Positions 34,060 through 34,233 of a stretch of 34,233 nt of DNA are shown piece by piece (the first letter of the stretch is position 1; each line of letters opens with the position of its first letter). Location of the stretch: the NCBI GenBank assembly GCA_963736425.1, contig CAVTOX010000039.1, positions 1 to 34,233 of the forward strand, in the 5' to 3' direction. This stretch comes from Prado023 sp963736425. Lineage in GTDB: Bacteria; Actinomycetota; Actinomycetes; S36-B12; CAIYMF01. The notes beneath the pieces are model-generated. The model worked only from the letters and a program-made list of their open reading frames with translations. It ran no database searches and was not told the origin of the DNA. Both the position numbers and the translations under genes were made by a program.

Positions 34060-34233
34060 TGTCTGCTCCTGAATTCGGGGACGAAATCAACCAGTATCAA
34101 TCATAGGACGGATTCCCCGCCAAGGGAATTCATGCAGTGCTGGCAATGGACGCCCCACGGGAGCCCTATTCCACACGGCTGCGATTCCATACGTCGCCCT
34201 GGAGTCCAATTCCAGGTGGCCACTCCCTTGGCG
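34060..34233 (-). promoter_or_regulatory. lsr2 upstream region
   Basis: This stretch is visibly richer in A+T than the rest of the window, as expected for DNA that Lsr2 binds. TATGAT (34105-34100 on minus) is a good -10. ATTCCA occurs three times (34168, 34184, 34209). CGCCAAGGGA (34118-34127) and TCCCTTGGCG (34224-34233) form a 10-bp inverted repeat that ends with the window. No gene is seen. Confidence 0.5.

Overview
The window is high-GC DNA from an actinobacterium (Actinomycetota). The evidence is the gene content: Lsr2, a BldC-like HTH protein, ribosomal protein bS22, DipZ, SigK/RskA, a FadE5-like acyl-CoA dehydrogenase, RNase J, and ClpC near DisA and RadA. GTG starts, GTGA start/stop overlaps and leaderless promoters (TAnnnT placed 6-7 bases before the start codon) are frequent. 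The genus cannot be told from the sequence. Much of 13.1-26.6 kb keeps the neighbourhood known from Mycobacterium tuberculosis Rv0498-Rv0508 (sugar-phosphate-isomerase-like protein, proC, BldC-like protein, bS22, GalE2-like epimerase, acyltransferase, SerB1-like phosphatase, glutaredoxin), with acuC, a Trk/Ktr potassium system and an App1-like protein inserted.

Layout. 1-306: a 103-bp tandem duplication carrying terminator hairpins. 0.3-3.15 kb: RNase J (+) and convergent nagA (-). 3.2-7.85 kb: a thiol-redox module on +, made of dipZ, a thioredoxin lipoprotein, ccdA, an ECF sigma factor of SigK type and its anti-sigma factor RskA. 7.9-9.6 kb: a VanZ-like protein (-) and a ClC chloride channel (+). 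9.8-12.2 kb: a FadE5-like acyl-CoA dehydrogenase behind two palindromic operators, and a rhodanese lipoprotein behind a CsoR/CstR-like operator. 12.3-14.9 kb (-): acyl-CoA synthetase, glutaredoxin and nitrilase-family hydrolase as an operon. 14.9-18.3 kb: SerB1-like phosphatase (+), then BldC-like protein, bS22, epimerase and acyltransferase (-). 18.4-22.9 kb: acuC (-), trkH-trkA (+), proC (-). 23.1-27.5 kb: App1-like phosphatase (+), a sugar isomerase and a TetR regulator that both carry histone-H1-like tails (-), and a cysteine-rich protein (+). 27.5-34.1 kb: radA (-), disA (+), a membrane-anchored secreted-domain protein (-), clpC (-) and lsr2 (-).

The strongest unexpected signal is in the redox module. 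dipZ and the thioredoxin lipoprotein each have the same bipartite promoter, CCAATCC-N16-CGAAC, with identical spacing. It resembles the SigK promoter of M. tuberculosis, and the sigK-rskA pair lies in the same cluster, so the sigma factor probably drives its own thiol-relay genes. A second signal is the large set of leaderless genes with one fixed promoter geometry, which also decides several start codons.

Five genes (ccdA, rskA, a vanZ-like gene, trkA, proC) each need one base added or removed to restore a family-typical protein. Two of these genes are of kinds that are normally kept (proC, trkA) and every lesion is a single base, mostly in or beside a short homopolymer. This pattern fits uncorrected sequencing indels better than real decay, but that cannot be proved here.
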